A stretch of 42,925 bases of DNA from Azospirillum sp. TSH64 (GTDB lineage Bacteria > Pseudomonadota > Alphaproteobacteria > Azospirillales > Azospirillaceae). Positions 1 to 8,111 of the stretch are shown here, one piece after another (position 1 is the first letter of the stretch; each line of letters begins with the position of its first letter). Position numbers and translations under genes: made by a program. Location: NCBI RefSeq assembly GCF_003116035.1, contig NZ_LGQW01000015.1, positions 5,137,418 through 5,180,342 on the forward strand, in the 5' to 3' direction. Below the pieces are notes generated by a model. It was not told where the DNA came from. It saw only the letters and a program-made list of their open reading frames with translations, and did not search any database.

Positions 1-39
1 GAAAACGCCCCGCGTCCCCCAAAATCCACCCCACGCCTC

Positions 40-77
40 CCCCTCACCCCGACCCTCTCCCCGGGGGGGAGAGGGGG
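40..77 (+). repeat. Palindromic GC-rich intergenic repeat, copy 1
   Basis: A C-rich arm (CCCCTCACCCCGACC) runs into a palindrome of CCCTCTCCCC and GGGG..AGAGGG. Two more copies lie at 2881-2914 (inverted) and 2951-2987. The first 128 bases hold nothing else except the ribosome binding site of the permease gene (AAGGAA at 115-120). Repeats of this kind are common between genes in GC-rich proteobacteria. The stem could act as a terminator for the unseen gene upstream. Confidence 0.7.
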
Positions 78-128
78 AATCCCCCAACGGGGAGGGCGCC
101 AAAGCCGCCGAATCAAGGAATCCCCCCC

Positions 129-1796
129 ATGAACCGCGCGACGCGCATCGCGGTGATCGTCGCCATGGCGATTGCCGTGCTGGCCCCGATCGGCCTGGTC
201 GTCTACCAGAGCTTCCTCGACGGGCCGTTCTTCCAGCCCAAGACCGCCTTCACGCTCAGCGCCTACGAGTTCGTCCTGGACGACGAGGATTTCTTCGACG
301 CCCTCTACAACTCGTGCATCATCGCCTTCGGCATGACCGCCATCGCGGTGCCGGTCGGCGCCATGCTCGCCTTCCTGATGGCCCGCACCGACCTGCCCGG
401 CCGCCGCTGGATCGAGCCGGTGATCCTCGTGCCGATGTTCGTGTCGTCGGTGGTTCTGGCCTTCGGCTTCGTGGTCAGCCTCGGCCCGGCGGGCTTCGTC
501 ACGCTGTGGTTCAAGGGCGTCTTCGGCTTCGTCCCCTGGTACCTCTATTCCAAGACGACGCTGATCGTCATCGCCGGCCTGACCCACGTCCCGCACGTCT
601 TCCTCTACACCTCGTCCGCCCTGCGCAGCCTGGGCTCCGACGTCGAGGAGGCGGCGCGCATGACCGGCGCCGGCCCGCTGCGCACGGCGCTGACCGTCAG
701 CCTGCCGATGGTGATGCCGAACATCCTCTACGCCGCCGTGCTGGTCTTCTTCCTGGGATTCGAGCTGTTCGGCCTGCCGCTGGTGCTGGGCGACCCCGAA
801 GGCATCCTTGTGCTGGCCACATACCTCTACAAGCTGACCAACAAGCTGGGCACGCCGTCCTACCAGCTGATGGCGGTAGTCGTGGTCGCGATCATCTGCA
901 TCGCCCTGCCGCTGGTGGCGCTCCAGCGCTTCCTGCTGCGCGCCGCCAACCGCTACGTCTCGGTGAAGGGCAAGGCCGCGGCGCAGAAGCCGGTGTCCAT
1001 CGGCGTCTGGCGCTGGCCGGCCGCGGCGATGATCACCGCGTGGCTGCTGTTCACCGTGGTGATCCCGATCAGCGGTCTGGTGCTGCGCGCCTTCGTGTCG
1101 AGCTGGGGCGAGGGCGTCAACCTGCTGGACGTGCTGACGCTGGCGCATTTCCGCGAGCTGATGGAGTTCCCCAACCTGACCCGCGGCATCGTCAACACGC
1201 TGCTGATCGCGTCGGTCGGCGGGGCGCTGTCGGTCGGCGTCTACACCATGCTCAACCTCGCCGCCCACCGCTGGCAGTCGGGCTGGACCAGGCTGATGGA
1301 CTATCTGGTCCTGCTGCCCCGCGCCATGCCGGGCCTCGTCGCCGGTCTGGCGATCTTCTGGGTCTTCCTGTTCACGCCCTTCCTGTCGCCGCTGCGCCAG
1401 ACCATGATCGCCATCTGGGTCGCCTACACGCTGGTCTGGCTCGCCTACGGCATGCGTCTGGTCAGCGGCGCGCTGCTCCAGATCGGCCCCGAGCTGGAGG
1501 AGGCCGGCCGCATCGTCGGCGCCAGCCCCGGCCGGGTGTCGCGCGACCTGACGATCCCGCTGGTCAAGGTCGGTCTGTTCTCCAGCTGGCTGCTGATCTT
1601 CGTCACCTTCATGCGCGAATACTCCACGGGCGTCTATCTGCTGGCCCCCGGCACCGAGGTGATCGGCTCGCTGCTGGTCTCGCTGTGGGGCACCGGTGCC
1701 GTCGACCTCGTGACCGCGCTCTCCACCGTCAACATCGCGATGATCGGCGGCGGCCTGCTGCTGATGTCGCTCTTCGGGAAACGCTCCCATGGCTAA
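129..1796 (+). CDS. Two-domain ABC importer permease (Fe3+ or aminoethylphosphonate type)
   Basis: A 555-residue inner-membrane protein with two tandem binding-protein-dependent permease domains. Each carries the cytoplasmic EAA loop that docks the ATPase: EEAARMTGAGP near residue 173 and ELEEAGRIVGASPGR near 455. Many hydrophobic segments fit about 12 membrane spans. Fused double permeases of about 550 residues are typical of the FbpB/SfuB ferric-iron family and of the aminoethylphosphonate family, and the sequence alone does not separate the two. AAGGAA lies 8 bases before the ATG. The end overlaps the ATPase gene by 8 bases, so the two are co-translated. No periplasmic binding protein gene is visible; it would be expected just upstream, outside the window. 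Confidence 0.9.
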   Translation: MNRATRIAVIVAMAIAVLAPIGLVVYQSFLDGPFFQPKTAFTLSAYEFVLDDEDFFDALYNSCIIAFGMTAIAVPVGAMLAFLMARTDLPGRRWIEPVILVPMFVSSVVLAFGFVVSLGPAGFVTLWFKGVFGFVPWYLYSKTTLIVIAGLTHVPHVFLYTSSALRSLGSDVEEAARMTGAGPLRTALTVSLPMVMPNILYAAVLVFFLGFELFGLPLVLGDPEGILVLATYLYKLTNKLGTPSYQLMAVVVVAIICIALPLVALQRFLLRAANRYVSVKGKAAAQKPVSIGVWRWPAAAMITAWLLFTVVIPISGLVLRAFVSSWGEGVNLLDVLTLAHFRELMEFPNLTRGIVNTLLIASVGGALSVGVYTMLNLAAHRWQSGWTRLMDYLVLLPRAMPGLVAGLAIFWVFLFTPFLSPLRQTMIAIWVAYTLVWLAYGMRLVSGALLQIGPELEEAGRIVGASPGRVSRDLTIPLVKVGLFSSWLLIFVTFMREYSTGVYLLAPGTEVIGSLLVSLWGTGAVDLVTALSTVNIAMIGGGLLLMSLFGKRSHG

Positions 1797-2853
1797 GCTC
1801 ATCATCGACGACCTGCACCTGTCCTATGGCAGCACCGAGATCCTGAAGGGCATCACCGCCACCTTCGCCCAGGGCGAGATCGTCGCCCTGCTCGGCCGGT
1901 CGGGCAGCGGCAAGACCACGCTTCTGCGCTCCATCGCCGGGCTGGAGGAGCCGAAGAAGGGCGTCATCTCCATCGGCGACCAGCCGGTGTTCGACGCCGC
2001 CGCCGGCCTCAACGTGCCGTCGGAGAAGCGCGGCCTCGGTCTGGTCTTCCAGTCCTACGCGCTGTGGCCGCACAAGACGGTGTTCGAGAACGTCGCCTAC
2101 GGCCTGCGCCTGCGCAATGTGCCGAAGGCCGAACTCCAGCAGCGCGTCGCTGCCGTTCTCGACGGCGTCGGGCTCGGCCATCTCGGCGACCGTTATCCGC
2201 ACCAGATGTCGGGCGGCCAGCAGCAGCGCGTGGCGCTGGCCCGCGCGCTGGTCTACAACCCGCCGGTCATCCTGCTCGACGAGCCGCTGTCGAACCTCGA
2301 CGCCAAGCTGCGCGAGGAGGCCCGCATCTGGATCCGCACGCTGATCAAGCGGATGAACCTGACCGCCGTCTTCGTCACCCACGACCAGGTCGAGGCGATG
2401 GCGATCGCCGACCGCATCGTCCTGCTCGACGGCGGCCGCATCGTCCAGGCCGGCACGCCGGAGCAGCTCTACACCGAGCCGGTCAGCCTGTTCGCCTCCG
2501 AGTTCATGGGCGTCAACAACCAGATCAAGAGCCGGGTGCAGGACAAGCGCGGCGGCTACGCCCGCATCGAGCTGTCCGGCCACCCGCTGTGGGGCAAGGA
2601 CCGCGCCGGCAAGGGCGTGTCCGAGGAGGCCACCGGCGTCATCCGCCTGGAACAGGTCGAGATGGTGGACGGCCCAGGGGGAGGGGATGGCGAGAATCGC
2701 ATCCCGGCCGAGCTGGAAACCTCGGTCTATCTCGGCAGCCACTGGGAGCATGTCTTCCGCTGCGGCGACCAGACGCTCCGCGCCTTCGGCCGTCCGCTGG
2801 CCGCCGGCACCCACTGGCTGCACCTGCCGCCGGAACAGCTCTGGGTGTTTTAA
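1789..2853 (+). CDS. ABC importer ATP-binding protein (Fe3+/phosphonate type)
   Basis: A 354-residue ATPase that powers the permease encoded just upstream. Walker A is GRSGSGKTT near residue 36, the signature is MSGGQQQRVALARAL near 140, and Walker B with D-loop is VILLDEPLSNLDAKL near 162, followed by the switch histidine in FVTHDQVEA. The C-terminal 120 residues form the extra TOBE-like domain found in importers of the FbpC/PotA/CysA class. The 8-base overlap with the permease supports coupled translation. Substrate is unknown: iron and 2-aminoethylphosphonate importers both have this arrangement. The gene ends before two facing palindromic repeats that probably terminate transcription. Confidence 0.92.
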   Translation: MAKLIIDDLHLSYGSTEILKGITATFAQGEIVALLGRSGSGKTTLLRSIAGLEEPKKGVISIGDQPVFDAAAGLNVPSEKRGLGLVFQSYALWPHKTVFENVAYGLRLRNVPKAELQQRVAAVLDGVGLGHLGDRYPHQMSGGQQQRVALARALVYNPPVILLDEPLSNLDAKLREEARIWIRTLIKRMNLTAVFVTHDQVEAMAIADRIVLLDGGRIVQAGTPEQLYTEPVSLFASEFMGVNNQIKSRVQDKRGGYARIELSGHPLWGKDRAGKGVSEEATGVIRLEQVEMVDGPGGGDGENRIPAELETSVYLGSHWEHVFRCGDQTLRAFGRPLAAGTHWLHLPPEQLWVF

Positions 2854-2880
2854 ACGTGTAATTGTCCCGCCCTTATATCC

Positions 2881-2914
2881 CCTCTCCCCCCCGGGGAAAG
2901 GGTCAGGGTGAGGG
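2881..2914 (-). repeat. Palindromic GC-rich intergenic repeat, copy 2 (inverted)
   Basis: Read on the minus strand this is CCCCTCACCCTGACCCTTTCC followed by CCGGGG, nearly the same as copy 1. It lies between two convergent genes and faces copy 3, so the pair could form a large hairpin and act as a terminator in both directions. Confidence 0.7.
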
Positions 2915-2950
2915 GGACGCATTGCGAGGATCTCTTCGGCTACGCCGAAC

Positions 2951-2987
2951 CCCCTCATCCCAACCTTCTCCCCGGGGGGAGAAGGGG
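2951..2987 (+). repeat. Palindromic GC-rich intergenic repeat, copy 3
   Basis: CCCCTCATCCCAACC followed by the palindrome CTTCTCCCC/GGGGGGAGAAGG. It has the same layout as copies 1 and 2. Position 2987 is 17 bases before the stop codon end of the minus-strand phosphoesterase gene. Confidence 0.7.
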
Positions 2988-3003
2988 TTTTCCACGTGAT
3001 CGT

Positions 3004-3723
3004 TTAGACCTCGATCAGCGCATAAGGCCGCCCGGTCTCCTTGGGGATGGTCTGCGCCACATTGTAGACCGGCGTCCCCCGCAGCGTCTTTCCGCTGTAT
3101 GTCCCGTGATGCGCATGCCCATGCGCCACCGCCCGCACATTGTCGAAGCGGTCGATGGTCTCCGCCAGCCGCGACGAGCCCAGGAAGGGGAAGATCTCCG
3201 TCGGCTCCCCCTCCACCGTCGCGGCGATGGGGGCGTAATGCAGCACGACGAACACCCGCTCGGTGTCGAGCTGCCGCAGCGCGCTCTCCAGCCGCATCGC
3301 CTCGTTCACCGCCTCATGGACGAACTGCTTGATCGCCGGCTCGCCGAAGCTGTCGAGCATCCGGTTGCCGAAGCCGCCGCCGAAGCCCTTCACCCCGGCG
3401 AAGCCGACGCCGCCGATCTCCTGCGGCGCCCCGTCGAGGAACCGCACCCCGGCCTGGGCCAGGATGTGCTGGACCTCCTCCACATGACCGCATTCGTAAT
3501 CGTGGTTGCCGAACACCGCGACCACCGGAATGCCGATGGAGCGCAGGGCGTCGGCCAGGATCTCCGCCTCGCGCGGCTTGCCGTGGTTGGTCAGGTCGCC
3601 GCACAGCGCCAGCACGTCGGCCTTGCCGGCGATCTCCTGGAACAGCTCGCGATAGGGATATTGCGTGGTCTCGCCGACATGGATGTCGCCGATGGCGGCG
3701 ACGGTCAGCCTGCGCTCATCCAT
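3004..3723 (-). CDS. Calcineurin-like metallophosphoesterase
   Basis: A 239-residue cytosolic protein with the full set of metal-binding blocks of the calcineurin-like superfamily: GDIHVG near residue 11, GDLTNHG near 42, GNHDYE near 71, HYAP near 165 and HGHAHHG near 200. These residues hold a two-metal centre that hydrolyses phosphomono- or diesters; the substrate cannot be read from the sequence. No signal peptide is present. AAGGAGA precedes the ATG. The start overlaps the end of the nucleotidyltransferase-like gene by 8 bases, so the two form a translationally coupled pair, which hints that one may add and the other remove a nucleotide or phosphate group. Confidence 0.88.
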   Translation of the reverse strand: MDERRLTVAAIGDIHVGETTQYPYRELFQEIAGKADVLALCGDLTNHGKPREAEILADALRSIGIPVVAVFGNHDYECGHVEEVQHILAQAGVRFLDGAPQEIGGVGFAGVKGFGGGFGNRMLDSFGEPAIKQFVHEAVNEAMRLESALRQLDTERVFVVLHYAPIAATVEGEPTEIFPFLGSSRLAETIDRFDNVRAVAHGHAHHGTYSGKTLRGTPVYNVAQTIPKETGRPYALIEV

Positions 3724-4501
3724 TCCCGTTCTCCTTCGGGTTCTGCCTGGTGCCCTCCTCCCCGACCACGTCGGCGAAGCCCCACTCGGTGACGTCGATC
3801 AGGTAATCCTCGCGCGAGAACAGCCGGCCCCGGCAGATCCGGGTCTGGGCGACCGGCAGCTTGGCGCGTTCCTGCATCCTCTCCAGCAGCTCCGCCACCA
3901 GCCAGTCGGGCACGCGGTCGCGCTCGGTCGGATAGATGAAGCGGAAGTTCAGCAGGTGGATCAGCAGCACTTCCCAATGCTGCTCCATGTGGGCGAGCAG
4001 CCGTTTCCAGTCGATCCTGTCATGCTGCTTCAGGATCATGTGGACGACGTCCGGCCCGTCGTATTTGTGGCGCATCTGGACGAAGGATTTGGAGAAGATC
4101 ATCTCGGTCGGCGCCACCAGCGGCACGTCGCTGCCGCAGATCACCGCGCGATGCTCCTCCTTGAACCAGCGGTCATTGACCGGGTTGATGGCGACCGCCG
4201 AGTTGAAGATGACATCGAAGAACAGCTCGCCATGCTTGACCTTGCCGATCCAGCGCTCGTCCTCGATCTCCGTCTCGAAGCCATGGTCCTGGAAATGGGA
4301 CAGGATGCGCGGGAAATCGCCGCCGCGGCAGAAGATGTCGATGTCCTTGGTCGGCCGCGTGATGCCGGTATAGGCGCTGATCGCGTAGGTCCCGCCCAAC
4401 AGGAACGGGATGTTGGACTGGGTCAGCAGCTTGAGGCTTTCGGTATAGAAGGCCTCGGCCTCCGCGGTGACGGTGGCGCTGCCCTCACGGAGTTCGCTCA
4501 T
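3716..4501 (-). CDS. Nucleotidyltransferase-like protein
   Basis: A 261-residue protein with the core of the polymerase-beta-like nucleotidyltransferase fold: LLGGTYAISAYTG near residue 34, then TRPTKDIDIFC near 48, where the D-I-D pair would bind Mg2+. A third acidic position is probably in FFDVIF near 94. This arrangement resembles MNT/AbiEii-type and DUF6036-type proteins. The target (small molecule, RNA or protein) is unknown. GGGGAG lies 8 bases before the ATG. It is first in a two-gene operon with the metallophosphoesterase. No toxin partner of the HEPN type is adjacent, so an AbiE-like toxin-antitoxin role is not supported. Confidence 0.72.
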   Translation of the reverse strand: MSELREGSATVTAEAEAFYTESLKLLTQSNIPFLLGGTYAISAYTGITRPTKDIDIFCRGGDFPRILSHFQDHGFETEIEDERWIGKVKHGELFFDVIFNSAVAINPVNDRWFKEEHRAVICGSDVPLVAPTEMIFSKSFVQMRHKYDGPDVVHMILKQHDRIDWKRLLAHMEQHWEVLLIHLLNFRFIYPTERDRVPDWLVAELLERMQERAKLPVAQTRICRGRLFSREDYLIDVTEWGFADVVGEEGTRQNPKENGNG

Positions 4502-4681
4502 GGACCACTCCCCATTTCACCGGCCTTGCGCGGCGGTGCTGCACGTTGACCCGGTACAACAGGGCAGGGCGGGGAGTGTTGCGGGACAGGCGTCTGCCGT
4601 GCCCTGCGTTTCCGGCTGTGCTTGCCGCGGATCGGGAAATTTGATCTGGTGCGGCAGGGTGGCCTTACCGGGGGTTGAACC

Positions 4682-6292
4682 ATGGAGCTGTCGGCGGGAA
4701 GTTCCGCGGATGCCGTCGCCGCGCTCAGCCGGGCCATGCTGCGGCCGGTCGAAAGCGCGTCCGCCTTGCGGGAGATCGAGTCCTTGCTGGAGCGTCTCCG
4801 CCATGCCCCGCCGGACGAGCGTGCCGCCTGCGCCACGCAGCTCGGCCGCCTGACCGGCGCTGCCGATCCGGTCCTGCGCCTGTCCGCGCTGGCCGCGATC
4901 ACCGGCGACCTGCGCCGCTACGACGAGTTGCTCGACCTGATCGAAGCCGAGTTCGAGCGCCCAGAGTTCGAGCACCCGGATCTCGACCGCCTGCTTCACA
5001 TCTATTGCTGCATGGGCCGCCAGCTTTTCCTGATGCGCATGAACGGGGCGAGCCGGCCCGGCTTCTTCGAGGATCGGCTGTTTCCCCACTACACCCGCCT
5101 GATCGGCGCGATCCGCGACCGGCTCGGCCTCGCGCCGCGGCCCCGCCCGGCGGGCAGCCCGGCCACCGGGCGGGTCGTGCTGGTGACGAACCAGTTTCTG
5201 TCGCTGCGCCACCAGCCGTCGCGCGACCTGCTGTCCTATGCCGCGGTTCTGGAGGAGCGCTGCGGCCGGGAGGTGGTGATTCTCAACACCAACATCATGC
5301 CGGCCGACATCCACAGCCTGTTCGTGCCGTCCTTCGCATCCTCGGTGGAGCCGGCCTTCGACGGCAAGCAGGTGATCGAGGCGGACGGCCGCTCCTTCCG
5401 GATGCTGTCCTCGACCGGCCGCGGGCTGAGCCGGGACAAGATCGACTGGTTCCTGCGCGCGGTCGACTGGCACGACCCGGACGTGGTGGTGTCGCTGGGC
5501 GGATCGGTCATCGTCGCCGACCTGCTGGCGGCGGCGCGGCCCACCCTCTGCATCCCCACCACCAGCGGGGCCACGCCGTCGCTGGCCGGCATCGTGCTGG
5601 ATTTCGGCGGGGGGAGCCGGCCGGAAAGCGGTCCGCTTGCGGCCTCATGGCGGCCCTTCCGCTTTCTGCATTCACTGATCGGCGCACCGGAACCGGACAG
5701 GACGGTTCCCGCCAAGGCACCCTCCAAAGCGGCGGCCAGGGCCGGCTACGGCCTGCCGGACGATGCCTTCCTGTGTCTGGTGATCGGCAACCGGCTGGAC
5801 GAGGAGGCCGACGGCGCCTTCCTGGCGATGCTGGAGTCCCTCATCGACCGTGCGCCGCGGGTGGCGGTGGCGTTTGCCGGCGAGGCGGCGGCGCTGCCCT
5901 TGCGCCTGCAAGGGTCGCGGCATGCGGAACGCCTGGTCCACCTGGGCTATGTCACCGGCATGGCGGATTTGATGCAGGCGGCGGACGCCTATGTGAACCC
6001 GCAGCGCACCGGCGGCGGGGCGAGCGCCGCCGAGGCGCTGGCGGCCGGCGTTGTCCCGGTTTCGCTGCCGGTCGGCGACGTGTCGGCCGTCATCGGCGCC
6101 CGGTTCGTCGTGCCCGATTATGCCGCCGCCGTGGAGCGGCTAGCCCTGCTGGCCGAGGATCCCGCCGCCTTCGCCGCTGCCTCTGCCGACGCCCGCGACC
6201 AGGGGGCGGGGCGCGCCGATCCGGCGGAAGCCGCGGCTGCCCTGTCGCGCTACCTGGACGAGGCCGTGTCGCTGCACCGGCCTTGCCCGTGA
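4682..6292 (+). CDS. Glycosyltransferase family protein (paralogue of 34507-36135)
   Basis: A 536-residue protein. The first 150 residues are mostly helical and unlike known catalytic domains. From GRVVLVTNQFLS near residue 162 onward it looks like a GT-B glycosyltransferase: a donor-domain stretch VIGNRLDEEADG near 365, and PQRTGGGASAAEALAAGVVP near 440, which resembles the acidic E-x7-E nucleotide-sugar site of GT4 enzymes. The paralogue near the other end of the window matches in the same order (GRVVIVTSQFLS, PTTSG, VLDFGG, VVGNRLD). No signal peptide or membrane span is seen. The ribosome binding site is weak (GGGGG about 8 bases before the ATG). The acceptor is unknown. Confidence 0.8.
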   Translation: MELSAGSSADAVAALSRAMLRPVESASALREIESLLERLRHAPPDERAACATQLGRLTGAADPVLRLSALAAITGDLRRYDELLDLIEAEFERPEFEHPDLDRLLHIYCCMGRQLFLMRMNGASRPGFFEDRLFPHYTRLIGAIRDRLGLAPRPRPAGSPATGRVVLVTNQFLSLRHQPSRDLLSYAAVLEERCGREVVILNTNIMPADIHSLFVPSFASSVEPAFDGKQVIEADGRSFRMLSSTGRGLSRDKIDWFLRAVDWHDPDVVVSLGGSVIVADLLAAARPTLCIPTTSGATPSLAGIVLDFGGGSRPESGPLAASWRPFRFLHSLIGAPEPDRTVPAKAPSKAAARAGYGLPDDAFLCLVIGNRLDEEADGAFLAMLESLIDRAPRVAVAFAGEAAALPLRLQGSRHAERLVHLGYVTGMADLMQAADAYVNPQRTGGGASAAEALAAGVVPVSLPVGDVSAVIGARFVVPDYAAAVERLALLAEDPAAFAAASADARDQGAGRADPAEAAAALSRYLDEAVSLHRPCP

Positions 6293-6436
6293 CCGCCGGC
6301 GGGACTGCCCCACAGGGTCATAGCCAAGGCTATAGAATGAAATATTTTTAATCCGACAGTAACGGAGAGCGTTCATCCGCCTTCTGGCCAGGGCCGTGAT
6401 CGTCTTTGAAGTGCAAATGACTGTTCGACTTGGCGG

Positions 6437-6465
6437 TTGACGCGCGGTGACTGCCGCTCTATGGT
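6437..6465 (+). promoter_or_regulatory. Probable sigma-70 promoter of the mntP transcript
   Basis: TTGACG (6437-6442), a 17-base spacer, then TATGGT (6460-6465). Initiation would fall at about 6472, directly at the first base of the riboswitch. The bases between the upstream glycosyltransferase stop (6292) and this promoter hold no other clear signal. Confidence 0.65.
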
Positions 6466-6472
6466 CGCCGCC

Positions 6473-6578
6473 GTTGGGGAGTAGCTTCCGGCGGCCTCGC
6501 CGGGAACGTGTCAACATTCTTGCGCCCGATGCGGCGCATGGCACGTTCAGCGGACATTCGTCTGCCTAGCGAGACCAG
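6473..6578 (+). promoter_or_regulatory. yybP-ykoY (Mn2+-sensing) riboswitch
   Basis: All three conserved blocks of the yybP-ykoY aptamer are present in order: GGGGAGTAGC (6476-6485), GTCAACATTC (6510-6519) and GCGAGACC (6569-6576). The family binds Mn2+ and turns on manganese exporters. The gene downstream is mntP, as expected. A hairpin with stem CGGACA/TGTCCG (6609-6632), enclosed by GCCGG/CCGGC (6596-6600 with 6630-6634), ends one base before the AGGA ribosome binding site (6635-6638). This suggests control of translation start, which is inference. Confidence 0.92.
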
Positions 6579-6647
6579 TGTGCCCGAGACTCCGCGCCGG
6601 CCGGATTTCGGACATGCTGTCTCATGTGTCCGGCAGGAACCGCTCCC

Positions 6648-7217
6648 GTGACTCCTCTGTCTATCGTCGTGCTGTCGCTCAGCATGTCTGCCGACGCCTT
6701 CGCCGCCTCCATCGGCCGTGGCGCATCGCAGCGCCCCAGCGTCGCCGTCGCCATCAAGGGCGGTCTGGTGTTCGGTGTGGTCGAGGCCATCACGCCGCTG
6801 GTCGGCTGGGCGCTGGGTCTGGCCGCCGCCAGCTATGTCGCCGCCGTCGATCACTGGATCGCCTTCGTGCTGCTGTCGCTGGTCGGCGGCAAGATGGTCT
6901 GGGAAGGCTTCCAGCCCGAGACCGACGATCCAGAGCGGCAGGCCCGCCGCGCGAGCCCCTGGACGCTGGTCGCCACCGCGGTCGGCACCAGCATCGATGC
7001 GGCGGCGGTCGGCGTCTCCCTGGCTTTCCTCGGGTCCGACATCGTCACCATCGCCCTGTCCATCGGCTTCGCCACCTTCGCGATGACCACCATCGGCATG
7101 CTGATCGGCCGGGCCGTCGGCCATCGCATGGGCAAGATCGTGGAGGTGCTCGGCGGGTTGGCGCTGATCGCGCTCGGAACGTCGATCCTGTTCGAGCATC
7201 TCGAGCTGTTCGCCTGA
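6648..7217 (+). CDS. mntP: Manganese efflux pump MntP
   Basis: A 189-residue membrane protein of the MntP (YebN) family, which exports Mn2+ from the cytosol. It has six hydrophobic segments in two related halves. The family acidic motifs are visible: LSMSADAFAASIGRG near residue 9 and VGTSIDAAAVGVSLAF near 110. A GTG start at 6648 is preferred over the ATG at 6624: AGGA lies 9 bases before the GTG, and family members begin just before the first membrane segment, which matches. The yybP-ykoY riboswitch upstream gives independent support and implies induction by high manganese. Confidence 0.93.
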   Translation: MTPLSIVVLSLSMSADAFAASIGRGASQRPSVAVAIKGGLVFGVVEAITPLVGWALGLAAASYVAAVDHWIAFVLLSLVGGKMVWEGFQPETDDPERQARRASPWTLVATAVGTSIDAAAVGVSLAFLGSDIVTIALSIGFATFAMTTIGMLIGRAVGHRMGKIVEVLGGLALIALGTSILFEHLELFA

Positions 7218-7268
7218 CCGGCGGCGGTGGGGAACGACGAGAAGGGGCATGCATGAAATGAAAATAAT

Positions 7269-7296
7269 CCTATAAAACGGGAAAATTTCTTATAGG
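7269..7296. promoter_or_regulatory. Operator-like inverted repeat upstream of the helix-turn-helix gene
   Basis: CCTATAA (7269-7275) and TTATAGG (7290-7296) form a perfect 7-base inverted repeat with a 14-base spacer. It lies in a short AT-rich stretch that ends about 36 bases before the ATG of the helix-turn-helix gene. TATAAA at 7271-7276 could double as a -10 box. The spacing and position suit a dimeric repressor site, possibly for autoregulation; this is inferred. Confidence 0.45.
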
Positions 7297-7332
7297 CTTG
7301 CCGCGTCCTTTTGCCAAACGCGGAGCCACGCC

Positions 7333-8037
7333 ATGCCCCTCGATCCCCGCAGCTTCACCACCGACAATTTCCCCCGCTGGGCCGAGGAGCCGCCGACCCC
7401 GTCGGAAGGCGCGCTGGTCCCCGGATCGCAGTTCCAAGAGGAGCAATGGATCATGGCCGCCGGGATGCTGGCCCGCGGCAACAGCTTCCTCCAGGTTTCG
7501 CGCGCCATGGGGTGCAGCCGCACCACTTTGTGGCGGGCCTATTACGGATCCAAGGATTTCCGTCACAGGGTGTGGTGGGAGCGGCAGGCGCTGAACCGCG
7601 AGGCCGAACTGCGCCTGTCCTCGCTGCGGGTGCTGGTGGCCGAGCAGATCGAGCGGCTGGTCACCTCGGGCGATCCCGCCACCGTCCGCTGGCTGGCCGA
7701 ACGGCTCGGCCTCATCCCCGGTCTCGGGGCCGCCCGCAACCCCGCGCGGGACAATCGGGAGATGGGGGCGGAGGAGGGTCCGGATGAAATGCCGCGTGCG
7801 CCGCGCCCGGAGGACCCGCCCGCCGTCACCGTCCCCGAACTCGACGACGACATCCCCGGCGCCATCCGCGAACGCTGCCCGCCCAGCCCGGAACTGGTCG
7901 CCGCCGTCGTCGCCCAGCCGGAAGCGGTGGGGCCGAAGGGTGTCTTCCCCTGGACCATCAACCAGTATGAGGAGTACCCGAATCTCAACCCCGGCCCGGT
8001 GAGCCGCCGCGCCGCCGGCCCCTTCTGCCGGCGGTAG
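7333..8037 (+). CDS. Helix-turn-helix protein of unknown function
   Basis: A 234-residue protein not recognised as a member of a named family. Residues 35-80 read as a helix-turn-helix: MAAGMLARGNSFLQVSRAMG, then CSRTTLWRAYYGS, resembling resolvase/terminase-small-subunit type DNA-binding helices. A second helical block (LVAEQIERLVTSGDPATVRW, near 100-120) follows. The C-terminal half is rich in proline and acidic residues and probably disordered. CGGAG lies 7 bases before the ATG. It stands alone between mntP and the convergent lactate dehydrogenase gene. No phage genes flank it, so a terminase role is unlikely. A small transcription factor is the simplest reading. Confidence 0.7.
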   Translation: MPLDPRSFTTDNFPRWAEEPPTPSEGALVPGSQFQEEQWIMAAGMLARGNSFLQVSRAMGCSRTTLWRAYYGSKDFRHRVWWERQALNREAELRLSSLRVLVAEQIERLVTSGDPATVRWLAERLGLIPGLGAARNPARDNREMGAEEGPDEMPRAPRPEDPPAVTVPELDDDIPGAIRERCPPSPELVAAVVAQPEAVGPKGVFPWTINQYEEYPNLNPGPVSRRAAGPFCRR

Positions 8038-8111
8038 ATGGAACAGTCGGCGGAGTCTGTTCCACGCCGTTCCATCCCCCCGCCGGCCAGGACGGAGACA
8101 ACATCCCCCGG

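Noticed and set aside
3716..4501. AbiE-like toxin-antitoxin system
   Set aside because: The partner gene is a metallophosphoesterase rather than an antitoxin regulator or HEPN protein.
7333..8037. Phage terminase small subunit
   Set aside because: No large subunit, portal or other phage gene is nearby; only a weak helix-turn-helix likeness.
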